64,000 nt of DNA from Codonopsis lanceolata (GCA_013146195.2 CM028380.1:85066049-85130048), one strand, 5' to 3'. Counted from the stretch's first letter, positions 1 to 12,249 are shown. Translations and numbers: made by a program. The notes: generated from the sequence alone by a model not told the origin.

Positions 1-653
1 TACCACAAGTATACCCTTATACACCTTACTGCGATGTTCCGGATCCACAACACTTTATTGCTGCTGAAACCAATTCAACTACACTAGTAACTGCATCAGC
101 TCCATCTATTTAAACCTTATGACCTTAGGCAATTGTGATCCAACATCAATGTCATTCATTAGTAACCATCTTGTACGGTTCAATTCTCATATTGCCCTCC
201 TTCTGACGTTAGAAGCACACACAACCTAGCTTGCCAATCATTCTGCTTAAATAGAGGGAAAGACAAGCGCTGCTGCTGTTGCTGATACTGCTATTAATGT
301 TGAAAATGATGGTGTTGTTGAAGAAGAAAAAGATGATTTCTTCATTATATTTGCTTTGTGGTTCTCAAAAACAATTTCTAAATCTGTTATGTATAATTTT
401 TACTATGGTTTTGCATCATTAGTTTATTTTGGATTGTGCTTTAGTGATATGCTCTAATTTTGTACTACATATATGCTCTGATTTTGTTCTACATATATGC
501 TCTAATTTTGAGTATATATACTCTAAATATATATATGCTTGCACAACCTCAGGGGGAGATATGATATTCTAACTAATGCAGATTAGTGGTTTGATTAGTG
601 TTCAAATACACTTGGCATTTGATTTGACGATGAAGGTTCAACAAAGGGGAGAT
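1..653 (+). mobile_element. Decayed 3' internal end of an LTR retrotransposon (probably Ty1/copia)
   Basis: No open frame survives here. The stretch ends in a purine-rich tract at 641-653 (acaaaggggagat) directly followed by TGTAAAAG. That is the layout of a polypurine tract next to a 3' LTR. A second G-rich tract (cagggggagatatg) lies near 550-565. AT-rich repeats of the phrase atatatgctctaattttg lie at about 450-540. Plant copia elements often end in such G-rich tracts, hence the class call. The upstream coding part lies outside the window. Confidence 0.4.
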
Positions 654-1101
654 TGTAAAAGTAAAATAGGGTAGTCCTATTGTCTCCAGTGTATTTAAAT
701 GTTGTTGTGCCCTTTCTTGGTCCTAAAGAAATAGTAAGTAATTACCATAATTGAATACTTCCAAAATCTCCCAAGAGTCCATGTTGGACTTTGACAAATA
801 TCTATGGTAAGATCTTTTGTTTTAGTAAGGAAACCATACGGGAAACTAATCCTTTATTCCCTAATTCTATGTTTTTCTTCGAGTATTTGGTTTCTATGTT
901 TCTGGATTTTACTAGCTCAAAAATATATACAAGGAGAGGTTGTCCACACGAATACACACGAAGACACATAAAGATGTACACGCTTAAGAGAGAAGCTGAG
1001 AAGCATTGTTTGGAGTATCCTGTGCATCTGCTACTTTGTGTTTGTTTTTGTGGGTTTACTCTACAGACTTGATGTTTTGTTTGATTATTTTAGTATTTTA
1101 G
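654..1101 (+). repeat. LTR remnant following the polypurine tract
   Basis: The sequence starts with TG straight after the purine tract at 641-653. It has a TATA-like AAATATATACAAGG at about 919-932. It is cut at 1102 by the terminus of the next LTR. No second copy is present in the window, so its true end and family are unknown. A short open frame at 791-1072 has no recognisable domain and is taken as chance. Confidence 0.4.
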
Positions 1102-3133
1102 TTTTGGTCCATGTGATTGCTCAAATAGGCTAAAGGGGGTGTGAATAGCCTATGTTGTTGTTTACAACTTTTCTTTCTTTTCATATTATTAAAACATAGG
1201 TTTTAAAGGCATAGACAGTTATCACGCAGAGCATGTCTGCTGGTATCAAGGAACACCAGACTTGCTCACTAAAGAGTTATGAACTCTGCTGGTGAACTGC
1301 CGTTTAAATCAAAAGACTGTTTAAAAGAGTTTAAGCAGGGGAAATAGTTAGGCTTTGATTTAGAGAAGTATTAAGAGGTTGTACACGAATATATGATCAG
1401 AACAACAACACACTTAATCCTTCTTCTAAATGCAGATTTAGGAAATCATTAAAGAATAGATTTTCAATGGATAAATCATTTTATAAAAGCTTATAGAGAT
1501 GTAAGGACTAGAAGATAACTCATTTGAAAGAAATTCGGAATTTATTCAAAGATAAATTACAAAATACATCAGCCTAGACAATCTATGTTCAGTTTCTGTC
1601 CTCGTCCTTTCAAGCTTCAATCTTTACTTAATTGTTCATAGAAAAACTCTTTAGTAAATAGGGCAATAGGAGACGAGAACGAGAGGCTGATGTGAGAAGA
1701 CACTATTGAAGGTCGTTCAGAGATAAAATATCTGAACAATTGAGTGCATAGCACTCGTCCTTCTATGATGATTGATTATCGCACAATCAACAACATTTGT
1801 ATGTGAATACAAATCTGAAGATATGAATTCAATATCTACAGAGAGCTCTTCATCTTCCTTGGGCACCATCTGAAATCAATCTTCAAATTGATCCAAGAGC
1901 TTGACCTCTAGCTTTAGGAATAAAGTCCTGAAGCTTCAGCTAGAGGCTGAATTCTTCGAAAAAGGGTGAAGAACAGAAATCAAGAACTGGGTTCTTGACC
2001 AAGACGCCGATCTCTGTCTATTGAAGTTTCTGATCTCTCTCTTCTTCTTCAAAGTGTTTCTCCCTAGCAATCCATAGAGAGTGTTTTGCTAAGGTCTGGG
2101 AAGCTCACTGCAACTTGTCTGTGAAGATCTTAGATGTGTTGGTGAAGACGATCTCTTGTAGATCTTACAGCTTCTTTGAAGTTCTTGATGCAGATCGGTT
2201 GTTCACTGATGTGTTTGCTCCTTTCAATTTTTGTTCACTTCTTATTAAAGGATGAGAGATTTCATTTATAGACCAGGGTCAGTTGATCGTTGAGAGATGA
2301 AGATGATTTTTCTATCCGTTAGAAAAATGTTGTTGTTGAAATCCGTCGGATAGAGATGTTGTTCACTAGATCTTTGACTGTTGGATAAAAGCTTTGTCTC
2401 GCAGATCCTGAACTGGTTTCTTGTCAGACTGTATTGATAAGTCTCTGAAAAGTGAGTCTGATGTCTGATGAACTATCAAGTGCTGTGTCCAATAAAGTAG
2501 ATTCCTTTGACTTTCTTCGGACCACGTGAGTGTCAGGCTTCATGAAGATTTGAATTTTTCTTGAGGCTTGAACACATTTGTCTTGTCTTGATCTACTGCA
2601 GGTTTGTCTCTTTGTAGCACGTGCAGAACTAAGTCTGCCAGTAAGAAGTTCCATAGTGTGTATTCTTTGTAAGAAAAGATTGCTGATTGTTGTTGTGAAC
2701 ATTCAAATCGTGGCAAGTCTCCTGGTAGCTAGTTTTCAAGGTATTTCTGTGATGCACTTGATGAGTCTGCTGGTAGCGAGTTCTTTGAAAACTTTGACAT
2801 TACAGCACATCTGTTGGTAGCGAGTCTTCAAAGTGTCCTTTAGTGCATATGACAGGTCTGCTGGTGACGAGTCCTTCGAAAACCTTGATGCTATAGCAAG
2901 GGTGTTGGTGCTGGTGCATATGAAGTGGTGGTCTATTTAATCATCATATAGAAGGTAGGACTAGATTAGGACAACCTAACCTAAGACCTATGTGTTGTCA
3001 AATAAGTTGTCAAACTAATCGGTACGTAGCCCTCTTAGCCACTTGTTATGACACACAGTAATGGGAACAAGCAAATCAAATTATTCAGAATATGCAAGGT
3101 GATAAGTTAATTATCAAGAAGCAAATTCCAACA
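1102..3133 (-). repeat. LTR of a SIRE-like copia element (family D)
   Basis: Read on the minus strand it starts TGTTGGAATTTGC at 3133, just downstream of a short purine stretch. It ends near 1102 with the phrase TATTCACACCCCTTTAGCC, a hallmark of the 3' end of plant SIRE-like LTRs. A TATA box (TATAAAT, minus strand) lies at 2264-2270. The region around it, including the phrase CATCTCTCAACGATCA, matches the plus-strand LTR at 37559-39095, so the family is present twice. The ORFs at 2424-2820 lie inside the LTR and are not genes. Repeats of GTCTGCTGGTAGCGAGTC near 2770-2870 form a loose U3 minisatellite. Confidence 0.65.
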
Positions 3134-3977
3134 ATCTCCTTATATTTGATTGGAACCATTACAAGATGACATATACAAAGCACTAAAGTATTTATCAGAA
3201 CACAGAAATAACATGCCCACAATGAATAACCATTTTATCTCAAGGCATGCCTTATGTTGATAATTACAAGAGCGATGGCTTTGTATAGTCTATTATTGTC
3301 ATTACAAACTCGATAAATCAAAGTACTGAACATGTAAAGCTATGTGAAAAACATTTTAGATCACTTAGAATATTTGGAAATGTTTAATCAGGATTTAAAA
3401 AGTTTTAGGATTCTTGCTTGCACAAAGGTTATATATGTTTAAAGAATGTTTAGGCAAGCAAGAGTAGCAAATCTTTATGTAATCATAAGTTTTTGAAATT
3501 GTTTACAATAAATATTGCTTAGGTTACCACTCTTTGAGAAAAAGAAAAACATTTATATCAAAAGGAATTTTTTGATGAAACTTTTGATGTTTCACCTTAT
3601 GTGTGTCTTTCATTGATTAAGGGAATTTTGATCTTTACCTTTGCTATATATGAACTCTCCTCCTTAGTTCATAGGCTCTCCTCCTAAGGCAAATACTCTT
3701 CTATGTCTTGGACAGTTATGGCCGAAATACAATAACTGCATGTCCTCCATAAAGAATAACTCACTTCCTTAATGGATAAATCTCCTCCTTAATTAATTAT
3801 TCTCCTCTTTTACGGATATGTCATAATATTACTCTCCTCCTTAATGGTTGCAAGCAAGAGAGAGAGGAGGGAGAAGAAGGGACAACAGAAAAGAAGGACA
3901 ACAGACAAAGAAGATGCCATTAAAACAAGATATTCTAATTAGATTGAGAAAGTACGAAAGAAAGATAAAAATACATC
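3134..3977 (-). other. Noncoding 3' region of the minus-strand element
   Basis: This lies between the stop codon of the split ORF and the LTR start at 3133. On the minus strand it carries repeated AAGGAGGAGA phrases (plus-strand TCTCCTCCTT at about 3655-3850) and ends in AAGGAGATT next to the LTR. It may be the 3' untranslated region and polypurine tract of the non-autonomous element. No frame longer than about 60 codons is credible. Confidence 0.35.
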
Positions 3978-5187
3978 CTAGTTAGAATGCCCAAAGCTAC
4001 TAGTGCTAGAACCTAAAGAATATTCTCTATCTTCATCAGAAAGGCTTCGATTACCGAACAACTCTCGATTTATCACCAGGTCTCCAGTGATAGGATGGCA
4101 TTCATCCTCGTGGATAGTGGATTGAATAGGCTGATAGGAGCAAAGAAAATAGCTGATAATCCTTGCGTACTTATGGATTCGAGACCCATTCTCTCGTCTT
4201 CGGACTATAAACCGACAGATGAGAAAGAAGACAACTTCAAACCAATTGTTGGTGTGAGAAGCAAGAACAGCAATGGTTGTGACACCCTAGCCATTCGTTG
4301 CTTGTGTTCATGCATTCATATTACTTGTGAGCATGTTTACTTAGTCTATATATGATTTAGAAACATTTATAAGTCATTCATAATGCTCTTAACATGATTA
4401 GAATCATGTATGCATGCTTGTTGAATCGCCGGTTCGATTGCTTGTTTAGTTCTCCTTCTTTCCCTCCTTTGTTTGGATCGTTCGGGTGTTGTTTGAGGGT
4501 GCTTGTGATGAGCTTTAAACTCATTTTTGTTGGGGTTTGAAACCCCATTGTTTTGGCTAAGTGTTTGGGGGTCTTTTAGGTTGAGTTTTGAGCCATTTTG
4601 GGTCTGCCGGGCTTGCCATCGCAAGGTGGAATGACCTTGCCCCCGCAAGGTAGACAGAAATTGGTGTTTTGGGCATCCTGGGAGGATGCGGTCGCAAGGG
4701 TATGGGGACCATGCAACCGCAAGATCCCCTGAATCGGTTTCCCTGTTTTGCTGTTTTACGATTTTTGCACCTAAACTCCTATTCAAAACCTTTTCTAAAC
4801 CCCACCTAAACCTCCCTAACCCTCCTTACTTAAACCCTAACATCTCTAACAAGTTTTAAGAGTGGATTAAGAGAGATTTAGTGATCAATTAATCTTCCAA
4901 AATCAGATTTAAAGAGACCACATCATGTTGACACTTGTCCCACTAAGTTTTTAACCCAATATAAGCCACAATCTGGAGAGTTGACCCTCATTTCTCACTC
5001 TCACTCTCCAAAAACGAGATTCCTCTTCTCCAAGACTCTCCCATGGATTCTTGAAGCTCTCATCTTCATCCTCCATGATCCTTCAACCATTTACTCAAGC
5101 CACCTCCATAAGAAGTGTAGAGCTTGAAGAGTAGATCACTTCCAACCGAACAGATTTCTCCTTTGCTTTCTTGGGTGTAGAATACAA

Positions 5188-6262
5188 GTAAGTTACTTCT
5201 TTTCTACTTTGTTTTAGTTCTCATTGACCCTAAGGAATTTTATGCTTTGTAAAGTTTATAATACTTTTTCATCTTGTCTATTTAAGGTTTTGAAGATGTT
5301 AGAAAAATGTATTATATATGTTGATGGAAATGGTGTTATATGAGAATGCCCTAATCTAAGCCTATTTGACAAGTTGTTATGTTGTTATGTGTTTTATCCT
5401 ATAAATTGAACTTTATGATGAATATGAATCACATTGCAATGCCTTGGTGAATTTATAACCTAGTTGAACTTAGAAATGGCCTAGGTTGGGTTATGAAGCA
5501 TATAGCTTCAATTTCCCCAAAATTGGGAATTTATAGTAAAGACTCAACGGAGTCGACTCTAGGGAAGATTTGAACATGTTGAACTCTAGTTTCAATCCCT
5601 ACGAAGTTTGGATACCGTTTTATTGGGTTTACTCAAATATGAGCTTGGTTTAATTGTTTGCAACAAGTTGATGTGTATGATTGGTTTTGAGCAATTAATT
5701 GCCTTGATGTGATTTATGGTAGAGATTGATAACCTACTTGGTTGGATGAGTTCGCTCTTGTCGAATTCGATCCTTATTTGGTTTATGACGAGTAAATATC
5801 TACTTGTGCATCACATTGAGTCCAGTTGGCATTATTTGGTTTGTTTATTACGTCAGGGTGGGATGATACATCGCCTTCACGAATTATGAGATTCGTGCTC
5901 GCTATGGATCGCCCCACTGTGGGCCGCAGTGGGGAAGTAGCCCCTTTGCCGTATCAATACGTGCGCCATTGGCTTGCTAATTAAATCGAGTAGGTTCTCG
6001 GTATGAGTCGATGAATTCAAAAAACATCGATGGCACGAACCAGTAACAATGTTTATTGCAGGAGCTACGAAGCGGCCGTGACTATATCATATCCTACTTG
6101 TATGATTTATTTTCCCGCACTTATGTGAATAATGTGCTAAGTGCTATATGATGAAGATGAGCCATAATTGTAATAAATGACATGCTATAACATGAACATG
6201 CATATTTAGTAACTTACTAAGTCTTTATAACTTACCCTATTTGTTTGTTTTGTTTTCCTTAG
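5188..6262 (+). other. Putative intron inside the family A LTR
   Basis: About 220 nt downstream of the TATA box is the donor-like AATACAA/GTAAGTTAC at 5188. A long T-rich tract ending TTTTCCTTAG follows at 6262. An alternative acceptor is GTTTATTGCAG/GAGC near 6060. Donor and acceptor are also kept in the chromovirus LTR at 42672-43839, and comparable signals occur in families B and C. Splicing is inferred from sequence only. Confidence 0.35.
5862..5934 (+). other. Two-hairpin block in the family A LTR
   Basis: The first structure has inner arms CACGAAT (5878-5884) and ATTCGTG (5891-5897). They sit inside weaker outer arms running from GATGATACATCGC to GCTATGGATC. The second hairpin has perfect 8-bp arms CCCCACTG (5912-5919) and CAGTGGGG (5927-5934). 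The same two-hairpin layout with changed but still pairing stems occurs at 42995-43088, 29200-29277 and 19563-19659. Confidence 0.5.
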
Positions 6263-7341
6263 ATCCGAGCCAAGGAGACGGTTTTCGCTAGATTCGCCTT
6301 ACCCGCGTTGGTTGTTGCGAGCTAGAAGGTTGTTCTTTTGGGATTTGTAATTAGACTTTTGTTTTGGCAAGGACGTTGGGAAGCAAGTCACCTAGACTTG
6401 ACTTTGGGGTTTTTGTTGTTGTAGTATAACTTAATGACTTGATACTTAAAATATTTTGTATGCCGACTTATATGTCGAGCTTGTTTATATGTTGATGGTT
6501 CACTACAGTTTCTTTCGCTTAACACTCTTTTAAAGAATTATTGTTGTTGTTGTCCCCGGCATGTTGTGGTCGTTCAGGTTTTTATAAGCATGTGTTAAAA
6601 TTGTAGGAGTAGTTGTTGGGTTCCGGCTGTAACGTCGCCGATGACTTGTTAAATTTAAGTTATTTTCCGGCCAAGTGTAGCCGAGTTGTTATTTGTATGC
6701 GATGTTGCGCCACATGAATTTTATTATCCTACTTGCGCATGCTTACTTGTGTATATTTGGGCGGTCCGACTTGGGGTTTCGCATTGGAATCCGGGTCGGG
6801 GTGCCACAATGGTGAAGTTCCTAAGTGAGCATGCTTCATGAAATAGAAGGCATCGACTCAGACTCTCACCAACGCAGTACACGTCTAAGGGATAATTGTT
6901 GATGTCCCAGGCATTGTAGTCATCTCGAGAATGGTAGCCAGTTCGTTGAAGCCATGATTCATTATGGATAGAATCATCGAGAGCGTCAGGTCCAACAGAA
7001 GGAAGACTAAAGATATATGACAATATCTCGGAATTGAGGACGACATCAATACCTCGAATGCGACCATTGAGGCTCTTACCATCTCTTGCTAGTTGCATCC
7101 TTGAGTAAAATTCGTCAACCAGTTGAAGGCTGTAGAATTTTTCGCGAAAAGTAAGGATGGAGACGAGTCTGGAGCTGTGAAGAAGATCGATAATCGTTCC
7201 TCCTATAGTATTCTCGAGGAGAAATTGTTCTCCCTGGATCGTGTGACCTAGAATGTAGGACTGAGATCCTATTCTGGTGACAAAGGATGATTCAGGTGGA
7301 ACGTATCAACTAGAGACGCTTGAAGAGGAAGAAGCGACCAT

Positions 7342-7718
7342 GAAGATTCTTTTGAAGATAGATGAAAGAAGGTGGTAGAGAGATGATACTAATTGTTGAA
7401 ACAAAATTGATATCAATAGTTGGGAAGTCTTAATTAGAAAGATTATTGTGGGAAGAATTAAATTTTCAATACTTTCGGGGGATTTTAATTGAAAAAACAC
7501 ACTTACCAAGAACCGTCATTTTGGTGTCCACTTGAAGAGCTGTGACGACAGACATACAAATCGGCAAAGTATTCATGTCAAGGCTCGAATTTGAATGGAC
7601 ATTTATCTTGGAAAGGTGGCGATTTATGATGACGATTTTAAGTCATTCTTGAAAATGTTATCAATATAGATTTTGACTTAAATGAAGGAATCTCAATATC
7701 CAGATATTTGATACCAAT
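7342..7718 (-). other. Leader and iMet-like primer binding site of the non-autonomous element
   Basis: On the minus strand the sequence ATTGGTATCAAAT (7706-7718) resembles the plant initiator-Met tRNA primer site TGGTATCAGAGC. It sits just inside the LTR that ends near 7719. About 360 nt of leader follow before the ATG at 7341. The ORF at 7306-7509 lies in the leader and runs into the coding start. Confidence 0.45.
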
Positions 7719-9257
7719 GATGGTGAAGTGTACTGGATAAAGAGAAGAATAGCCTGTGTTGATATAAATGACCTTTTTCCTTCTTTTTTTTTGTAAATAA
7801 TATTAAATTGTAAATTCATACCTTTAGAAATTAAGATAGGTTTTAGAATTTAAACAATTTTGAAAGATAGTTTTGTGTCCCAAATTGTTAAGTAGATAAT
7901 TTACGTGGCTTTCTGAATCATCTACACAATCCTCAGCAATCTCCTAAATCTATTAAAAAAATTAGGACATAAATATTTTTCAAAAATGGTTTTTATTGTA
8001 TCTTTTAAAAATATTTTGCAAAGCAGTAGTGATTTTATGTTCTTTGTTTCCAGAGGATAATTCCGAGGCTTTCTGAATCATCTACACAATCCTCAGCAAT
8101 CTTCCAAATCTTTTGGTAATTTTAAAACAAAACAAAACGCTTTGAAATCATTTTGAAAAGATGTTTGAAATACGTTTTTGAAAATCTACCTACATTTCTG
8201 AAGGTTATTTGAGTCAAATATATCCTCACAGGTGGGTGACCAGCAGAGTCGACCAGTTGTTGATCATTTTGAAGTTTGCTGATCTGAGGTTATGAACAGC
8301 AGAGAAGAAGGTCTGCTGTTCAGGGATGATTAGCAGAGATTGGAGTCTCCTGATTCAACTGATATCATAAAGATGTATGCAGCAGTGATGAAAGTCTGCT
8401 GATAGATGTATCTTATGAGTTTAGTAGACAAGAGGATTTGTTGAAAAATTATGAGTCAGCAGATGTTGAGATCTGCTGGTATCAATTGAGTGGGGAATAT
8501 TTCAGTAATTTTGTCCTTTTGGATGCTTTGGCTTCTGGAGGGACAAACCATAAGCTTCATTGGCATAGATGGGAACCTGTTATCGGATTGATTTTAGCAA
8601 ACTAGATAATTTGCTGAATAAAGATAGAACAGCAGGTTATGGAGATCCGCTTATACCAATTTAATGGAGAGTGTTTCTGCAAATTCATCCTTTTGGAGTG
8701 CCTCGGCTTCTGGAAGGATGGACCATAAGCTTCATCAGCATAGATTAGCTGATGACTACACTTCTTCTCAGTAGAATCCCAATTAAGTGAGAAGGGCATT
8801 AGAAGCAAAATGAAGGACAACAGCCATTTTAGTCAAAGTACTTGTATCACAAAGAAGCAAGTAACTTATTCATAATTTGGCTTGAAGTACATAGTTAAAG
8901 GAAAGCATTTTGCTTTTGGATCAACAGCGAAGATGATGACTCTCTTAAAAGTAAGAAAGTCATCTATTCAAGACAAAAGAAAAAGAAAGAAATTCAAGCA
9001 AGGTTGTCTTGAACAGAGGAAACAACAGATAAGAAATAGAATTGAAGAAGCTGCTAGTTCCTCAGAAGGTCATCCTTCCAACAGCAGTTATTGGATCTAC
9101 TGTTGTGAAGTATTTGAGAGCAGAGATCTTTAAGGAGAATAAAGATTCACCAGAACATCATGGGTTAAGGTGAGATCTCTTATTCCTGAGAAAGGAGTTG
9201 CATGGAAGGCAGTCCTTTCCTAAGAAATCCAAAACTAAAGTTATCCATATTCCAACA
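7719..9257 (-). repeat. Probable 5' LTR of the non-autonomous element
   Basis: On the minus strand it starts TGTTGGAATATGG at 9257 and ends next to the primer site at 7706-7718. Near its 3' end the plus-strand phrase AATAGCCTGTGTTG resembles AATAGCCTATGTTG in the family D LTR at 1102-3133. The two LTR starts differ, so they are either highly diverged or from different families. No target duplication is found at 9258. The open frame at 8882-9133 is inside the LTR and has no recognisable domain. Confidence 0.45.
7907..8102. repeat. 36-bp perfect direct repeat
   Basis: The 36-base phrase beginning GGCTTTCTGAATCATC occurs at 7907-7942 and again at 8067-8102, 160 bp apart and identical. It lies inside the LTR at 7719-9257. 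It may be a local slippage duplication or a recent conversion tract. Confidence 0.8.
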
Positions 9258-12249
9258 ATAATTCTTCTGATTAGATTTCTACCAGTAATCATTGATGTTT
9301 TCAAACTAAATAAGGTTCTTTTATTGAGCTAAAATCAGTTTTTTAAGAAACCAGTTGATCTAGTTGTAATGGTAGCAGTTAAAGCAAGATGAAATCAAAA
9401 GATTGTCATTAAAACAAGAATCAACTTAGTCTTTTGAATGCCAAAAGTTTTGATTAAAAATTTTAAAGTCTTCTGTGCTATCGGAATCAAATCAACATTG
9501 TAGATCAGATTCATAAGACTATTATTTAAAAGATAGATCATGGTTTTGTCTCATCAGAATTATTATTTTATGGATTAGGAATACTTATGGTTAAGGATTG
9601 GTTTGCTGTTCGGTTAACAACAGAGTTATGCTTGCTGCTGTGGATTCAGAACAAAAGATATAATATGTTGTGCCAGTATCGAAACCATGAGCAAACATAA
9701 GATTTCATGCTATAAAAGAATTTGCATACCAAAACAGATAGACAAGAAGTAAAAGTTGCTTTGAACAAGTTCTCGTATAGATCAAAATATACTCGAATAC
9801 AAAGATGATCTAAAGATTACAAGATTCAGTACAACTTCTGGAGACTTAACTACTCCTAGTAAACAACTTATTTAACCACCTAATACACTTCTAAAGATAA
9901 AAATGTTACAAAGAGGTGTCTATGAAGAGCATGGACCCAGATCCATTTAAACGGTTGGCAAACGGAGTATAGGTCCAGATCAAGGAACTCAAATATGATC
10001 CAAGGAAAGAGCGGGGCTTATCCTTTTCTCCTCTATAGTAGCCTCTCTACCAAGGTGACTTTCACCAGATGTACTTTCTTTTAGAAAGTTGGCCTGAACG
10101 AAGTCATTTCTCATCGAAACTTATAAGAAGGAAATTTTGAGAGAACTGCATTTGGATGAAGGAGTGAAAGAAAGGAAAGCACAGCCAAACGCGAGCTTGG
10201 TCTCTGAAAAATAGAGAGAGACGTGCTAAATGGTTGTTGAGGTAATTCTTCATACAAGAGGAATCCTCAAAACTAACCAAACAACTTCTAGTGGATAGGA
10301 AAGATAATACCAAGTTGTTGAGAGAGAAACTTGATCTAGTATTAAGAATTCTCCTAAGTAACATTTTGAAAGGAAGGGATATTGTATCAGCGTCTATCAT
10401 AGTGTTTGGGGGTAGTTTGCGAGTAATAGAGATGAACGAAGGAATGTTTCTATAAATACTTGTCGAGGCAAGGCGAAGGACCGGTTAATAAGATGAACTC
10501 ATTAAGTACAAAGAGTTGTTTCAACAACTCTCATTAAAGTCTTATTAGGTAGTGTGAGAGAAGGTTGTAATTTCTAGATATCTGGTAGAGTATTCTCCTT
10601 GGAAAGCTTAAAAGATTTTGAAAAAGACTAAACATCTTTCTTGAGAAGATAAAAAGGTTGTCGTAAAGACAAAACAACTTTTCCAGTAAAAAGGTTTGAC
10701 AAAACAACTTTTTCAGAAAATGGTTTGATTTTGAGAAAAGTGACTTTTCATAAAAAATGTTTTCAGTAAGAAATACATTTTCCCCTTTTTAAATATGTTT
10801 TACATCTACCGAGAGTCTAGGAAATTAGTCTTTTACTTTAAGAAATAGTCTGTTTCAAAAAGTTTAACCTCAACCTTTGCAGAAATTACAAAGATATCCA
10901 TGTATGTTGCACATTGTCTACTAAGGTGGAAACTTCGACAAAGTTCGACAAAGAAGAAGGTTTGAAGGAAGCATAGTCTAAACAGATCAAAGATAATCTA
11001 AAATTACTTTGACAGTAAGACATCAAACATGTTGAGTAAAGTAAATCATACTTCATAGAGTGAATATAAGTCAAAGAGCAAAGTATGATACAGTTACTAA
11101 GGTTTATATTTGCAGAGATAAACAAAGAATAACAGAGCATACAAATATAAACTTGTACAGTGATGATATATCCATGATCATGATTATCAGGAAATCATAA
11201 AGATAGAGTAGATATCAATCATATATCATAACCCAAAAAGAAGAAGATTAGACAGAAGCATGTAAAATAGAATCCTGCAAGTCAGTCAAGCATAATTTTT
11301 ATGCTGCAAGAGAGAGAATAAAATGTTCTTGTTGATCTTTGAAAGAATCTGTATTCCTGAATAAAAATCAAGAAGGTCATTAGCAACATTTTATGAGTTT
11401 AGAAAGCTCCAGATATCAACGTTGTGGAATTTAAATAAACAAAACAGGAAGGAACGGAAACTAAACACAAGAGATACCTTTGATCAATATGTAAAATCAA
11501 CATATTGATTGAGCCTCATGGCAAAAAAGATTTCACGAGTAAAACTATTTAAACGTATTATAAAAAATGACTAACAAAGTGGAATTTATGTAAAAACTCT
11601 CTATGAAGTAGATATGAGTTTGTATAATTCTAACACCTCAGACTACCTAGAATGATATACACTAAATAGCTTTTAGCATAACAGTAGGAGGTGTAAACTG
11701 AAAATAGTCCTGGACAGAATGAATGAAGGCTTTGATGTAGCTTCATTCAAAAATACATTCAAGACAGAACATTCAGTGAATTCTACAATCTCTTTTCTCC
11801 CTATCAATATGTGTGTAGTATATGCTCAACTACGTCTCTTAATCTTCAAAGCCTTGTGTCCTCTTATTTATACTAACATCTTTGACATAGAAACATTGTA
11901 GAATAAGAAAACCACTTACCATAAAAGATTAGTATGTTAGTGCAATAAATAAGGACTAAATTTTATCACATAAAGAGTTACCAAACATGTAGGATTCCTT
12001 ACCATCAAAGATTAGGTCAATCGTGTCTCTTATAGAGCAACACAAATGACACCTATGACATGTGTTCCAAGAACACGTAATCCTACTAGAATAAATATTC
12101 ATCTAAAACCCTAAAAACCATTTAAAGCATAATCTCCAAAATAACATTTGTATAAAAGATGTAACAGTAATAATTATTCAAAGTAAATACCAAGAAAGGT
12201 AAAACAATTAATTAATTAAAATAAACCAATTAGAAAATATAATTATTTA
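9258..12249. other. Unassigned AT-rich sequence
   Basis: No domain is recognisable on either strand. The longest frames (10104-10400 minus, 10886-11140 minus) are short and low-complexity. A plus-strand run near 10110-10200 reads like a charged gag or coiled-coil fragment, but it is stopped and I could not place it. Phrases such as cagcag and gtctgctg resemble nearby copia LTRs, so this may be more decayed copia material. Confidence 0.3.

Larger units (their letters stand above)
4278..6808 (+). mobile_element. Solo LTR, family A chromovirus (ATGGT target duplication)
   Basis: This 2531-bp sequence begins TGTGACACCC and ends GGTGCCACA. It is flanked by the perfect 5-bp duplication ATGGT at 4273-4277 and 6809-6813. 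Its body matches, in reverse orientation, the LTRs of the chromovirus at 42124-58105, for example the phrase GAATCGCCGGTTCGATTGC near 4425 and GGTTCCGGCTGTAACGTCGC near 6625. There is no internal region, so it arose by recombination between the two LTRs of a former full element. A TATA box lies at 4956-4967 (CCAATATAAGCC). U3 palindromes built on CGCAAGG lie at about 4610-4725. It interrupts the 275-codon ORF of the older element. Confidence 0.93.
3978..7341 (-). pseudogene. Gag-like/plant-transposon ORF of a non-autonomous LTR element, split by a solo LTR
   Basis: The ATG is at 7341-7339 and the stop at 3980-3978. Leaving out the solo LTR at 4278-6808 and one copy of its ATGGT duplication, the two parts total 828 nt, or 275 codons plus stop, and the frame continues exactly across the insertion site. 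One internal TGA falls at codon 12, so the ORF may begin later or may be dead. The product has stretches such as LVDEFYSRMQ, GRIRGIDVVLNSEILSYIF and NNWFEVVFFLICRFIV. These resemble the globular domain of the putative plant transposon protein family and of Athila ORF1-like proteins. No protease, RT or integrase lies nearby, so the element would depend on another element's enzymes. The function is not known. A retroelement gag-like role is inferred from its place between a primer site and an LTR. Confidence 0.55.

Noticed and set aside
4367..4786. 139-codon minus-strand ORF
   Set aside because: It lies wholly inside the family A solo LTR and has no domain.
1102..9257. One single element with LTRs 1102-3133 and 7719-9257
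   Set aside because: Orientation, primer site and polypurine tract would fit, but the two LTRs share only short terminal phrases and the 5-bp flanks differ; kept as separate calls.
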